DNA of 10,800 nt from Trichomonas tenax (GCA_023091735.1 JALKBU010001464.1:1-10800), one strand, 5' to 3'; positions 1-7,435 are shown, counted from the stretch's first letter. Notes: generated from the letters alone by a model not told the origin. A program made the numbers and translations.

Positions 1-331
1 ATAAATTAGATCTACGTTTACCAATATTATTTTTATCGTTTATTATTCTAACATCATCATTGGTGTTTAATGTGAAATTAGGATTAATAATTATTCTATT
101 AGTTTTATCTCTCATATTATTAATATAATGTTTTTCATCATTTTCAGTGAAATCGTTTGGTTTTATATTTGTAGATGAATGTATAGTATTATTATATATC
201 TTAATATAATGTTCCATCGATTCTTCTGTGAAATCTCTATCTTCATTTAAATCACGTAATGTTTTTATTAATTTATTAATAATACCTAATATATTATGTT
301 TTTCTGTTGTATAATATTCGATATTATTATT
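1..331 (-). pseudogene. Maverick/Polinton-type integrase, C-terminal fragment
   Basis: This open stretch of about 110 codons runs off the left edge of the window and is bounded upstream by a stop at 332-334. The peptide contains EKHNILGIINKLIKTLR, then YNNTIHSSTNIKPN, then DVRIINDKNNIGKR. This is the order seen in the C-terminal half of retrovirus-like (rve) integrases: the catalytic Glu helix, the YN-x3-H-x6-P segment, and the start of the C-terminal basic barrel. Family knowledge: such integrases cut and join element ends into host DNA, and Mavericks carry one. No start codon lies in the fragment. The upstream coding sequence is cut by the hairpin at 346-395, and the segment expected to hold the middle catalytic Asp is not visible. 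The identification rests on motif recognition only, and the fragment could also come from a related rve element. Confidence 0.62.
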
Positions 332-345
332 TTAAAAGATGATAT

Positions 346-395
346 ATAGAATGGGGCTGCTGGTGCCAGAAATGTCACCAGCAGCCCCATTCTAT
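346..395. repeat. Perfect GC-rich hairpin H1
   Basis: Perfect inverted repeat with 20-bp arms: 346-365 reads ATAGAATGGGGCTGCTGGTG and 376-395 is its exact reverse complement. The loop is 10 bp (ccagaaatgt). The GC-rich core runs from ATGGGG to CCCCAT (351-390, 40 bp) inside DNA that is otherwise very AT-rich. It sits where the integrase reading frame breaks. It shares its form with the hairpins at 9678-9720 and 10572-10612. Confidence 0.9.
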
Positions 396-961
396 TTTTT
401 TGAAATTCATAAATGAACTCATATATATTTTCATAGATGATAAAATATTTGATATATATTTACAAAAAGCGGTTCCTCTTAATACCGTAAAAATAATAAA
501 TAAAAAATAAATTAGATCAGTTGTAAGTAGTAATTTGATAGTATTAAGTATCCGGTTCAAAATCAGAAATAATTTTCTCAATATAATGAAAATCTTTCAT
601 TCGAAACCAATTATCACTCATAATATCATATTTTATAAGCCATCCTTTTTTTCATTTTAATTGATGGCAATAGTAATTTTGTTTTATTTGATTTTCTTAT
701 ATATGTCTCTATATGTCTATCCGAATAAATTCAGAAATCGCGAACCATTTTGTCATCATTATACATTTTGTCATCCTCAAATTGATAATAAAATCCTCTA
801 AAGGTTGCTTTAAATTCGGCGAAAGGAATAGGATGTTTTAAGAAGATATGGAAATCAGACGGCGCTGTATAAGTTTTGCCCTTTAATAAGAACGTTGAGC
901 TTTCAGAATCTACCTCGAAATAATTTTTACTAAGATAATAAACATCTATGATAATTCACAT
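396..961 (-). pseudogene. Decayed coding region, probably the upstream part of the integrase gene
   Basis: An ATG at 959-961 is followed at once by TGA (956-958). The same frame is then open for 74 codons (734-955), with peptides such as YFEVDSESSTFLLKGKTY and HPIPFAEFKATFRGFYYQF, up to a TGA at 731-733. Further traces continue in shifted frames: DFHYIEKIISDFEP lies near 550-600. Near 400-540 a stretch reads TDLIYFLFIIFTVLRGTAF, with IYEFIYEFQKN in another frame, which is reminiscent of the first-Asp region of an rve integrase core. I infer an integrase N-terminus plus core, cut off by hairpin H1 and shattered by indels. The 734-955 portion itself matches no family that I recognise and could be a separate gene. 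Transcription would start from the AT-rich divergent region shared with the polymerase. Confidence 0.38.
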
Positions 962-1048
962 TTCTTATGGATTAAAAAATAATTTATGAAATAAAAAAAA
1001 ATAAATAAATTTAAAAAATAAAAAAATTCTTTTTTTATTTCTTAAGAA
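962..1048. promoter_or_regulatory. Divergent promoter region between integrase and polymerase
   Basis: This is 87 bp of almost pure A/T between two ATGs that face away from each other. Next to the polymerase ATG it reads TTTTTTTATTTCTTAAGAA, a T-run followed by TTATTTCTTAA, like the T-run plus ATC(A/G)CTTATTAA blocks at other starts in this window. There is no distinct TATA box. The call is by position and analogy. Confidence 0.4.
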
Positions 1049-3517
1049 ATGGATAGACAAACACTTGATAAAATACTGAAGGAAGAGATAGCAAAAGTGG
1101 AAGTAAAGCAGGTGGAAGATCAAAGGCGAGAAAAAAGGGGACAAACTCTGAGAAAAGTAAAAATGAATATCATTGCTGGACACTATTTTATAGAAGAACG
1201 AACAGATATAACGTATTCTTTCCTGATACATAAATATTTATATAAAGAAGATATACCGAAAGAATGGAAAAATAAAACATATGTAGAAAAAGAAAATAGG
1301 TGGAGGATAGACAATAGACCTTCAAGGTTCCTTATGTCAGGTCAGTTAATTTCCACAACGATGGCGATTGATAGAGTACATGATAGATTGAATGGAAAAC
1401 ATGAGTGTTTTAAGCCACTGGCATGGAATGAATATAGCATAATGAAGACCATTTATTACGATGATATTCCAGATGATGATTTCGATTTACATTATAATCC
1501 TGAATTTTGCACAAGAAAGATGGTAAAAAGTTTTAAGAAAGAGAAGAAGGAAGGAATTAGTTAATGGTACGCTGATTTTGAAAGTAATGTTTCAGGAAAC
1601 TTTCATATGCCTTTTATGGTATATGTTCAAAAATCAAGCGGTACGATTAAAAAATGCTTCAAAGGCGAGGAGTGTGGAAAAGAATTATTAGATTTTTTAC
1701 CTGATGGAGCAATTACATATTTTCATAATTTAGCATATGATATTAGAATGTTCGCAGGAGACGAAAAGATGAAAAGAATGCTTCAGAAAGGAACAAAAGT
1801 GATGAATGTAGAAATGGAATAAAATGGTAAAAATGTATGTTTTAGGGATACATTACCTATTCTGAATTGTAAGCTGTCGGCACTTCCTGCCATGTTTGAT
1901 TTAAAGGATATAAAGAAGGAAATATTCCCATATAAATACTATAAACTCCAACGTTTAAGGGAGAACGTAGGCGTTATTAGCGAATGTGGAAAAGACGAGG
2001 ATGAAAAATGGGATGATAAAAATATGAAACAATGAAAACATTGATGCTATCGGTTGCAGGTTAGGTGAGGATGCATTCGATATGTATAAATACGCTGAAT
2101 TTTATTGTATGCAGGATGTAAATATTGTACATCAAGGATTTAATAAATTTTGTCGTGATTTTTTAAAGGAATTCAAGATAAATCCTATCGATTACGTGAG
2201 CATTTCATCCCTCGGTAATGAAGTATTCAGGCACAATGTTTATTTATCAAATGGAAATTTATATGAATATAGCGGAAATGTTCAAAAGTTCATTCAAAAA
2301 GCAGTTCACGGAGGGTGATGCATGTGCGATTTCAATAAGAAATGGCAATTAAATAAAGTATTGACGGACTACGACGCGGTGAGTCTTTACCCTTCAGCTA
2401 TGGCTCGACTTTATACTGTCGAAGGAGTGCCAGAAATTTTTACAGGATTCGATAATAAAATTTATGATGATATACCTGATTTCCTGAATGATAAATCAGC
2501 ATATGTGGTAAAAATTGAGATCGTAAAAGTTAATAAACATTTTGCATTTCCTCTGATTGTACAAAAGAAAGACGGTTTGAATGTAAATGTCGATAACTGA
2601 ACCGGTCATTACGTTCGTCGATAATATTTATTTAGAGGACCTCGTGAAGTTTCAGAAAATAGAATATAGATTGATTAAAGGATATTATTGGACAGAAAAG
2701 AGGGATTATAGAATTCATGAACAGATTAAAAAATTATTTACTAAAAGACTCGAATATAAGAAACATGGCAATAGTTTGCAACAGCTGTATAAATTAATTA
2801 TGAATTCGTGCTATGGTAAGATGATACAAAAACCAGTAAGTAATGACTTGAAATTTAAACACTGTGAAGAAGAAATAGATAAATATGTAAGTAAGAATTA
2901 TGAATATATTAAGGATGAAATAGAAATAAGTGACGAATCACATATGTTTAAAGTAATGAAACCGTTAGATAAACAGTTCAGCAATACATTATTAGAGGTT
3001 CAAATTCTGTCTATGTCAAAGAGAATCATGAATGAAGTAATGTGTTTAGCATACGATTTGAAATGTCATATATACTATCAGATAGTTTCATGATAGAATT
3101 GGATGATTTGGAGAAATTAGAAAATGAGTACGAAAAAATATATGGAAGGAAATTAAGAGCGATTTAGATAATTTTCACCTTGATTTTGAACCAATTAATG
3201 GTGAAGTTTCTGTTTCGGTAGAGTCCATATTTCTGATGAAGAAAATGTATGTTCATAAACTTATGAATTCAAAGGGTGAAATAGCGTATCATATACGAGG
3301 AAAAGGACTTACCCAGCAAAGTATTAAAAATAAATGTTACGATGAAATGATGATATATGATCCCATGAATTTATATAATAGACTGTATAATGGCGAATCC
3401 GTCACTTTTGATTTAGCGGAAGGTCAGCCATGCTTTAAATTTAATAAAAATTTGACTGTTGATGAATTCAAAAGAAAAATAAAAGTTTCATATGATAAGG
3501 GAATATATCCGTTCTGA
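1049..3517 (+). pseudogene. Protein-primed family B DNA polymerase, broken by stops and frameshifts
   Basis: About 820 codons of polymerase homology. In order: Exo I YADFES (Asp 1574-1576, Glu 1580-1582), Exo II YFHNLAYDIRMF (Asp 1739-1741), Exo III EFYCMQDV (Asp 2115-2117), a GGxCM element at ~2310, Pol motif A DYDAVSLYPSAM (Asp 2373-2375), motif B KLIMNSCYGKM (2791 onward), a remnant of motif C near 3073-3090, and a KKMYVHKL...KGKGLT tail. Family: protein-primed PolB with 3'-5' exonuclease, as in Mavericks, adenoviruses and phi29, where it replicates a linear genome. Lesions: in-frame TAA 1562-1564, TAA 1820-1822 and TGA 2316-2318, plus reading-frame changes near 2030, 2585, 3079 and 3160. 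The change near 3079 falls in the motif C aspartates. The chosen ATG has an AT-rich promoter-like run just upstream. No separate terminal-protein domain is recognised in the first 170 residues. Sequencing error could explain some indels, but not all lesions. Confidence 0.85.
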
Positions 3518-3520
3518 TGC

Positions 3521-3852
3521 TCACCATACTATTTTTGTATTAATTCCTATATCCTTCAATTCCTTCATAATGTTTGGAAAATCTTATTTGAGATTCTATG
3601 TTTTTTCATCAATTTTTACATAAATGATATTCACTTTTCTATATTTATATGCACCGCACATGCATCCTTCTCCAATATCTTGAACATCTATATTTACTTC
3701 ATCGGCATCAGTAAGGAGTTTTATAAGCTGCCCTAATTTTACATCATCAATGAGTAGTAATGAATTTATATATATAAAGGATTATTTTTAAACATTTCAT
3801 TTATTATTTTCAGAGCCTCATTTTTATTTTCCAATTTGTATTTACTGTCCAT
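3521..3852 (-). pseudogene. Decayed small gene of unknown function, ~110 codons
   Basis: An ATG at 3850-3852 opens MDSKYKLENKNEALKIINEM and stays open to about 3765. The frame changes at a TATATATATAA run near 3768-3778, which is a likely slippage site. A second frame then gives LLLIDDVKLGQLIKLLTDAD, DIGEGCMCGAYKYRKVNIIY and, after a TAG and a TAA, NIMKELKDIGINTKIVW with a final TGA at 3521-3523. The pattern of a charged helical start, a small C-x-C region and hydrophobic beta-like strands looks like a real protein, but I do not recognise it. The gene starts 6 nt after the stop of the upstream 68-aa ORF and ends 3 nt from the polymerase stop, tail to tail. It has no promoter motif of its own. 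Confidence 0.5.
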
Positions 3853-3858
3853 TAAGAA

Positions 3859-4065
3859 TTATATATTTTCCTCAGTAGGTGTTACGTAAATATTTTTATC
3901 GGGAGGAGGGTAAATTACCTCCACCTGTTCGTGTAGCTCAGGGCTTCCGGGCCGTGCCTGCATCTGTGATGGGCTGCATACTGAAACATTAATATTATTC
4001 ACAGGATTAACATTTACAACCTGTTTCTGATTGTCAAATTTTGCGGTCAAGCCTAATCTCGTCAT
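3859..4065 (-). CDS. Small proline/asparagine-rich protein, 68 aa, unknown
   Basis: Intact ORF beginning MTRLGLTAKFDNQKQ. The middle is rich in Val/Asn (VVNVNPVNNINVSV) and the end is acidic and Pro-rich (EVIYPPPDKNIYVTPTEEN). It has no membrane segment and no recognisable domain, and it is probably largely unstructured. The start is well supported: the ATG is directly preceded by the window's promoter block (TTTTTATCAATTAATAAATG on the minus strand). That block overlaps the last codons of the upstream gene. It is a candidate accessory or virion protein of the element by context only. Confidence 0.55.
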   Translation of the reverse strand: MTRLGLTAKFDNQKQVVNVNPVNNINVSVCSPSQMQARPGSPELHEQVEVIYPPPDKNIYVTPTEENI

Positions 4066-4092
4066 TTATTAATTGATAAAAATTTAATTTAT
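4063..4092 (-). promoter_or_regulatory. Promoter block with initiator-like motif
   Basis: Read on the minus strand: AAATT, a T-run, ATCAATTAATAA, then the ATG of the 68-aa gene. It has the same layout as the blocks at 4887-4914, 6101-6129 and 6561-6587. TCAATTAATAA fits the trichomonad initiator (TCAYTW) loosely. It overlaps the 3' end of the 111-aa gene, including its stop at 4084-4086 (TAAA). Confidence 0.6.
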
Positions 4093-4419
4093 GATTGCTT
4101 TTAATTGATCCAATTTCTGTTTAATTAATGGTCTCAGTTCTGTCGTCGTTGCTGCGATATTCTTTTGTGATACGAATAATGTGGCTCTATTCTTCGCTAA
4201 CTCCTTGAACTCCTTTCTGGAACTTAGCCATGCATTAAATTTCTCATTACTTTCCTCTTCATTCGGATTGTATTTATACCATGGCTTCGTTCTCTGTTTC
4301 AATTTTTCGAAGGCTTCAACGTACTGAGGCATTAGACCCTTCGTATTAAGCAATTTATAAATGGAAGCGGTAATGTAAGCATCATAAAAGATGGAACAAA
4401 GGATGGATGCAAATCCCAT
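4084..4419 (-). CDS. Hypothetical 111-aa helical protein with hydrophobic N-terminus
   Basis: Intact ORF. Residues 1 to about 24 (MGFASILCSIFYDAYITASI) form a hydrophobic, possibly membrane-associating helix, and the rest is charged and mainly helical (FEKLKQRTKPWYKYNPNEEE, LRPLIKQKLDQLKAI). I recognise no domain. It lies in the same reading frame as the upstream 74-aa ORF, separated only by a TGA (4426-4428) and two codons. It could therefore be the second half of one ~188-residue protein interrupted by a stop, or a separate gene starting at this ATG. No promoter block precedes it, which slightly favours the split-gene reading. The stop codon overlaps TAAA. Confidence 0.5.
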   Translation of the reverse strand: MGFASILCSIFYDAYITASIYKLLNTKGLMPQYVEAFEKLKQRTKPWYKYNPNEEESNEKFNAWLSSRKEFKELAKNRATLFVSQKNIAATTTELRPLIKQKLDQLKAIIN

Positions 4420-4425
4420 ACCACT

Positions 4426-4650
4426 TCATGATTTAAGGGCTAATTCCTTCCTCACTCTCTTTGCTTCATCGACATCACCGCCCGCGTAGTCATTAAGTAT
4501 AATATCACCAATCAGTTTATGGACGATATCAGTAAATACTCTATAAGATGTTTTATCCTTTGGCACAGGATTATTATAGCCCTTATGATCCAAAATCCAT
4601 TTAATGATTCTATCCTCTTCAGGGTCTAATCTATAACTTTGAACAGTCAT
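4426..4650 (-). CDS. Hypothetical 74-aa protein
   Basis: Intact ORF MTVQSYRLDPEEDRIIKWIL..., with charged helices, an Arg/Lys/Glu-rich end (DEAKRVRKELALKS) and no membrane segment or known motif. The ATG lies 24 nt downstream of the preceding small gene's stop. The ORF ends with TGA in frame with the following 111-aa ORF. The two may form one protein broken by a nonsense change, because CGA to TGA is a common transition, or they may be closely spaced neighbours. I see no initiator block before it. The function is unknown, and it is probably an element-encoded structural or accessory protein by context only. Confidence 0.48.
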   Translation of the reverse strand: MTVQSYRLDPEEDRIIKWILDHKGYNNPVPKDKTSYRVFTDIVHKLIGDIILNDYAGGDVDEAKRVRKELALKS

Positions 4651-4674
4651 GTTATCATCCTTGTATGTCGCTCC

Positions 4675-4889
4675 TTACTTTTTATCGATGAAGTCCTGCA
4701 TGCTTACGTTCTTTCTTTGCTCCTTTGTTGGATAATGGTTGTAGTAATCCCTACGCAATGGGTAATCACTCTTTGATGTAGTATATCCATTGACTGCTAC
4801 AACTGGACCAGAACTGCTTCTCCTCCATACATATAATCATCATCCCATTCTAATGTCGATGTGGCAGGTAATGCTGGTGTATCACTCAT
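4675..4889 (-). pseudogene. Small gene of ~70 codons with one frameshift
   Basis: The start is strong: on the minus strand a promoter block (T-run, ATCACTTACTAA) runs straight into ATG at 4887-4889. Translation gives MSDTPALPATSTLEWDDDYM and reaches a stop after about 31 codons. A frame change near 4820-4828 opens SSSGPVVAVNGYTTSKSDY and continues to MQDFIDKK with TAA at 4675-4677. The continuous good-quality peptide on both sides of the shift argues for one gene with a one-base lesion. I recognise no family. Ser/Pro/Gly-rich content suggests a flexible protein. Confidence 0.5.
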
Positions 4890-4914
4890 TTAGTAAGTGA
4901 TAAAAAAATAAATT
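4887..4914 (-). promoter_or_regulatory. Promoter block with initiator-like motif
   Basis: The minus strand reads AATTTA, a T-run, ATCACTTACTAA, ATG. TCACTTA matches the trichomonad initiator consensus TCAYTW, a few bases before the start codon. It is nearly identical to the blocks at 6101-6129 (minus) and 6561-6587 (plus). Confidence 0.65.
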
Positions 4915-4918
4915 TAAA

Positions 4919-6103
4919 CTATATTTCGTAGCGCGGAGACCATAACTTTTTCACTACTGGGTCGTATTTAAGTTCATTTCCATCTAAATCCAAAGTCGTG
5001 ATTTCACGCTTCTTTTTCTTCTTACTGATACCATAAATGTCTATAATAAATACATTATATTTATGAAATCGGGAATGATACACTACTGTTTCGTAGTCAT
5101 GGAAGGCATAAATGATTTTCTTTGGTGAACCTCTCATTGGGGTATATTTGTACATCACGAGCGCCATAAATAATGATAGAATCTAAATAGATTCCTTTAT
5201 GTAATGATACACGACTATATATAAATGCTCTTTTATGACCTGATCCTCTGATATCATCCCTGTTTAAATCAAACTGACGGAGTACATATTCAAATTCATT
5301 GGAATCGTCAGGGGCTACGAGCTCCTTTGTGTTTCTTCGCACCTCATTAGTTTTTATTATTGCATTTGTCATATTTTCCATCATTTCACGACGTGCTTAC
5401 TGTTCCTGTTCAACGCGCCACTTTTTACGTTCGAAATTTAATTTATCCTGTTCATTTAAAAAGTTATGGTACTCTTGATTTCGTATTCTTTCCTGAATTA
5501 TCATTTGTATATTTCTTTCTTTTTCCATTTCTTCCTCATGCCTTAATCTATCCCTTGCTAAATCATTATCCACTCGTCGAAGTTGTATTTCTCTTTTTGC
5601 TCTTTTATCCATAAATTCATTTTGTGCATTTAATAGGTCAACTTTTCCTTTACTCACTTCATTATAAAGAGGAACATAAAAATTTTCTTCAGTGGCTGAA
5701 ATCGAACCATCCGCATGTCTGGTGGCAGTTCTTTTATAAACACTTCTTGGCTGTACTTCCTCAATTTCCGGCACAGGAAATCCATTTATTACATTCTGAA
5801 AATATTAAATTGATTTGTGATTTCTGAACTATTATTTATCTGACTAAATCCGTGAGTAAACATGGCAAATAAATTTTTATCAGTAATCTGTGAAAACATG
5901 TGGTCACTGTGAGTAATAGATATCCTTGTTTCCTATGAATCATTGAAGGGCGCCGACTGATCATGACGGTCCACCGTCGTTATTGAGAACGAACGTTTTC
6001 CATCATTTACCTGGACCAGTCCTGCTAAATTTTCGAAGTAACCGACGACATTTCCCAGTTTTCTTTCACTGTTGCTAAGTCTGTTATTGAAGCTGGAATT
6101 CAT
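4919..6103 (-). pseudogene. Large coiled-coil gene, ~390 codons, broken
   Basis: The ATG at 6101-6103 is preceded by a clear promoter block. The frame gives MNSSFNNRLSNSERKLGNVV and runs 56 codons to TAG (5933-5935). It then continues in frame (MFSQITDKNLFAMFTHGF) to about 5800, where the frame changes. The next frame holds a long, highly charged helical segment (DLARDRLRHEEEMEKERN) that is predicted to be coiled coil, ending at TAA 5397-5399. The same frame resumes (MMENMTNAIIKTNEVRRNTK, FIYSRVSLHKGIYLDSIII) and shifts once more near 5165 into KKIIYAFHDYETVVYHSRF, ending at 4919. I infer one gene with two nonsense changes and two frameshifts. The TAA at 5397 could be a true gene boundary. 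Its size and place suggest a virion structural protein, but I do not recognise the family. Confidence 0.5.
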
Positions 6104-6143
6104 TTAATAAGCGATAAAAATTTATTTTATAAATGAATAAATG
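6101..6143. promoter_or_regulatory. Bidirectional promoter region
   Basis: Only 37 bp separate two start codons that face away from each other (minus ATG 6101-6103, plus ATG 6141-6143). The minus side reads TTTTTATCGCTTATTAAATG, one base different from the block before the 89-aa gene (TTTTTATCACTTATTAAATG). The plus side shares the AT-rich core AATTTATTTTATAAATG. An alternative plus ATG at 6133-6135 is out of frame. It is the switch point between the minus and plus gene blocks. Confidence 0.6.
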
Positions 6144-6566
6144 ACGGATAATAGTACCGAAATGAGAAATGAATTTTCCAATTTAGTGGAAACAGTAGCG
6201 AGTATATTAGACAGTGAACCCATTCATAATCACGACATCAAGGACATTAAAGAATTGACAAATAAATTGAATAATAAATTGGATTCGAACCGACAATATG
6301 CATTCCAAACATTGATTTCGAACACATAAGAAATAGAAAGGTTCGATAAAATAAACACATCAATGATAAAAATGGGTGAATTTTCATTTTCTATCGGCTC
6401 TGACGGGAGTTTAAGGATAAAAAGAAATGACGATAGTATTGCATCATTTCATGATTCATGGATTTTCAAAACAGATGAGGGAATGATTGAAATCAATAAA
6501 TTCATTCATGACGTGAAGGATAATTTTGAGAATCATAAATTAGCGATAGAGGAGATAATAAAATAA
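6141..6566 (+). pseudogene. Coiled-coil/beta protein of ~141 codons split by an in-frame TAA
   Basis: The first half opens MTDNSTEMRNEFSNLVETVA and is helical with repeated Leu/Asn (IKELTNKLNNKLDSN). A TAA occurs at 6327-6329. The same frame then continues through EIERFDKINTS into an ATG (6363) and a beta-rich segment FSFSIGSDGSLRIKRNDD, followed by a final helix ending EIIK with TAA at 6564-6566. Frame conservation across the stop suggests one gene with a nonsense change. Alternatively it is two genes (62 and 67 aa), the second without a promoter block. The final TAA overlaps TAAA and lies inside the promoter block of the next gene. An N-terminal coiled coil with a C-terminal beta domain is compatible with a fibre-like virion protein, which is speculation. 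Confidence 0.5.
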
Positions 6567-6587
6567 ATTTTTATCACTTATTAAATG
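6561..6587 (+). promoter_or_regulatory. Promoter block with initiator-like motif
   Basis: AAATAAA followed by TTTTTATCACTTATTAAATG, ending in the ATG of the 89-aa gene. TCACTTATTAA matches the trichomonad initiator (TCAYTWYTCATTA) at most positions. The same block occurs on the minus strand at 6101-6129 with one A-to-G difference. It overlaps the stop codon of the preceding gene. Confidence 0.7.
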
Positions 6588-6854
6588 GCTTGTGGATTCT
6601 GTAACAAAATCAAACAGGGTTTGAAGAAAGCATGGAATTGGACAAAAGGAGCAGTAAAGAAAGTGATCGATGTCTGGAAGAAAGTGATTCCCGCTGCTGC
6701 TCCTATCATTAATAAATACATTCCTGCTGCAGGTGATATAGCAAAGGATGTAGTGGATTCAGCGGACGGAGTAATGAAAGCAGTAAATCATGAAGATTGG
6801 GCAGCTGCACTTAATGGTGCAAAGATGATATCAAAAAGAATAAGACTTAAATAA
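6585..6854 (+). CDS. 89-aa basic amphipathic protein, possible membrane-active virion protein
   Basis: Intact ORF with a strong promoter block that fixes the start. The N-terminus MACGFCNKIKQGLKKAWNWT is Cys- and Lys-rich. It is followed by amphipathic helix material (GAVKKVIDVWKKVIP), an Ala/Pro/Ile segment (AAAPIINKYIPAAGDIA) and a helical tail ending KMISKRIRLK. The net charge is positive. Basic amphipathic helices at the N-terminus resemble, in character only, small internal capsid proteins with membrane-lytic or DNA-binding roles such as adenovirus pVI. I cannot show homology. It lies between a coiled-coil gene and, beyond the antisense HNH gene, the genes leading to the packaging ATPase, which fits a virion role. 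The stop lies 10 nt from the end of the convergent HNH ORF. Confidence 0.6.
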   Translation: MACGFCNKIKQGLKKAWNWTKGAVKKVIDVWKKVIPAAAPIINKYIPAAGDIAKDVVDSADGVMKAVNHEDWAAALNGAKMISKRIRLK

Positions 6855-6864
6855 TTTCTTTCGC

Positions 6865-7326
6865 TCATAAATGTTCTTTCCTGAATTTAGTGTAATATAT
6901 TTTTCTTAATTTATTTTCTGTATCGTAAGCATAAACGTATAGGAAACCATTATCTGGCTCATTTATGTGTAATTCAAGATAATAAATTCCAATGAGGATA
7001 TAAAACAGTTCTGTTTCAAGGTCGAAATAAAGATTCTCAAACTCCCATTTGGAATAATGTCTAATTTCTTCCATCTGGTCGGTAATGTGCTCAATGTAAT
7101 TATAACTAACATTCTTTTTAGATAATACATTCTTATTATTATCGCTTCTTGAAATCCACCTTAAATTTTCCTTCCTATTATCGTCTCTGATTTTATTTTT
7201 ATGATCTACTTCCGGTAGATTGTCGGGATTCTCTAACCACTGAATGGCGACCAGTCTATGTTTCAATTCTCCTTTACCTCTTATACACACTCTTTTATAT
7301 CCGTTTCCATTATTCCATTCACTCAC
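6865..7326 (-). CDS. HNH-family homing-type endonuclease, possibly N-terminally truncated
   Basis: The ORF contains GYKRVCIRGKG, HRLVAIQWLENPDNLPEVDH and KNKIRDDNRKENLRWIS. This is the layout of HNH_3/NUMOD4-type endonucleases: HRLVA helix, DH (residues 41-42, general base), Asn ~50 and Asn ~54 of the HNH fold, and the closing NLRW. Such enzymes nick or cut DNA and are often mobile. The C-terminal half (from about residue 75) is acidic/aromatic and not recognised. The counted start is GTG at 7324-7326. The frame is open upstream to a TAA near 7366 but contains no ATG, so the N-terminus (usual NUMOD4 part) appears to be missing or decayed. It is antisense to its neighbours, has no promoter block, and converges with the 89-aa gene. 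Confidence 0.72.
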   Translation of the reverse strand: MSEWNNGNGYKRVCIRGKGELKHRLVAIQWLENPDNLPEVDHKNKIRDDNRKENLRWISRSDNNKNVLSKKNVSYNYIEHITDQMEEIRHYSKWEFENLYFDLETELFYILIGIYYLELHINEPDNGFLYVYAYDTENKLRKIYYTKFRKEHL

Positions 7327-7435
7327 TATTTTATTATCACTTTTTCTCCTAATATCGTACGGGGATTATGTGAAAATTGCATTGAATCTCGATTCTTCCC
7401 ACATTTCTTGAGAAATAAAAAATAAAAATATTTGA

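Noticed and set aside
375..581. Minus-strand 68-aa ORF as an independent gene
   Set aside because: It ends inside hairpin H1 and looks like one frame of the decayed integrase core, so it was included in the 396-961 remnant.
965..1231. Minus-strand 88-aa Phe/Tyr/Leu-rich ORF
   Set aside because: It is antisense to the Lys/Glu-rich start of the polymerase gene plus the T-rich spacer, and its apparent hydrophobicity is compositional.
5360..5827. Plus-strand ORFs at 5360-5614 and 5624-5827
   Set aside because: They lie antisense to the charged coiled-coil region. Their Phe/Leu/His/Pro-rich composition is what antisense of Lys/Glu-rich coding sequence gives.
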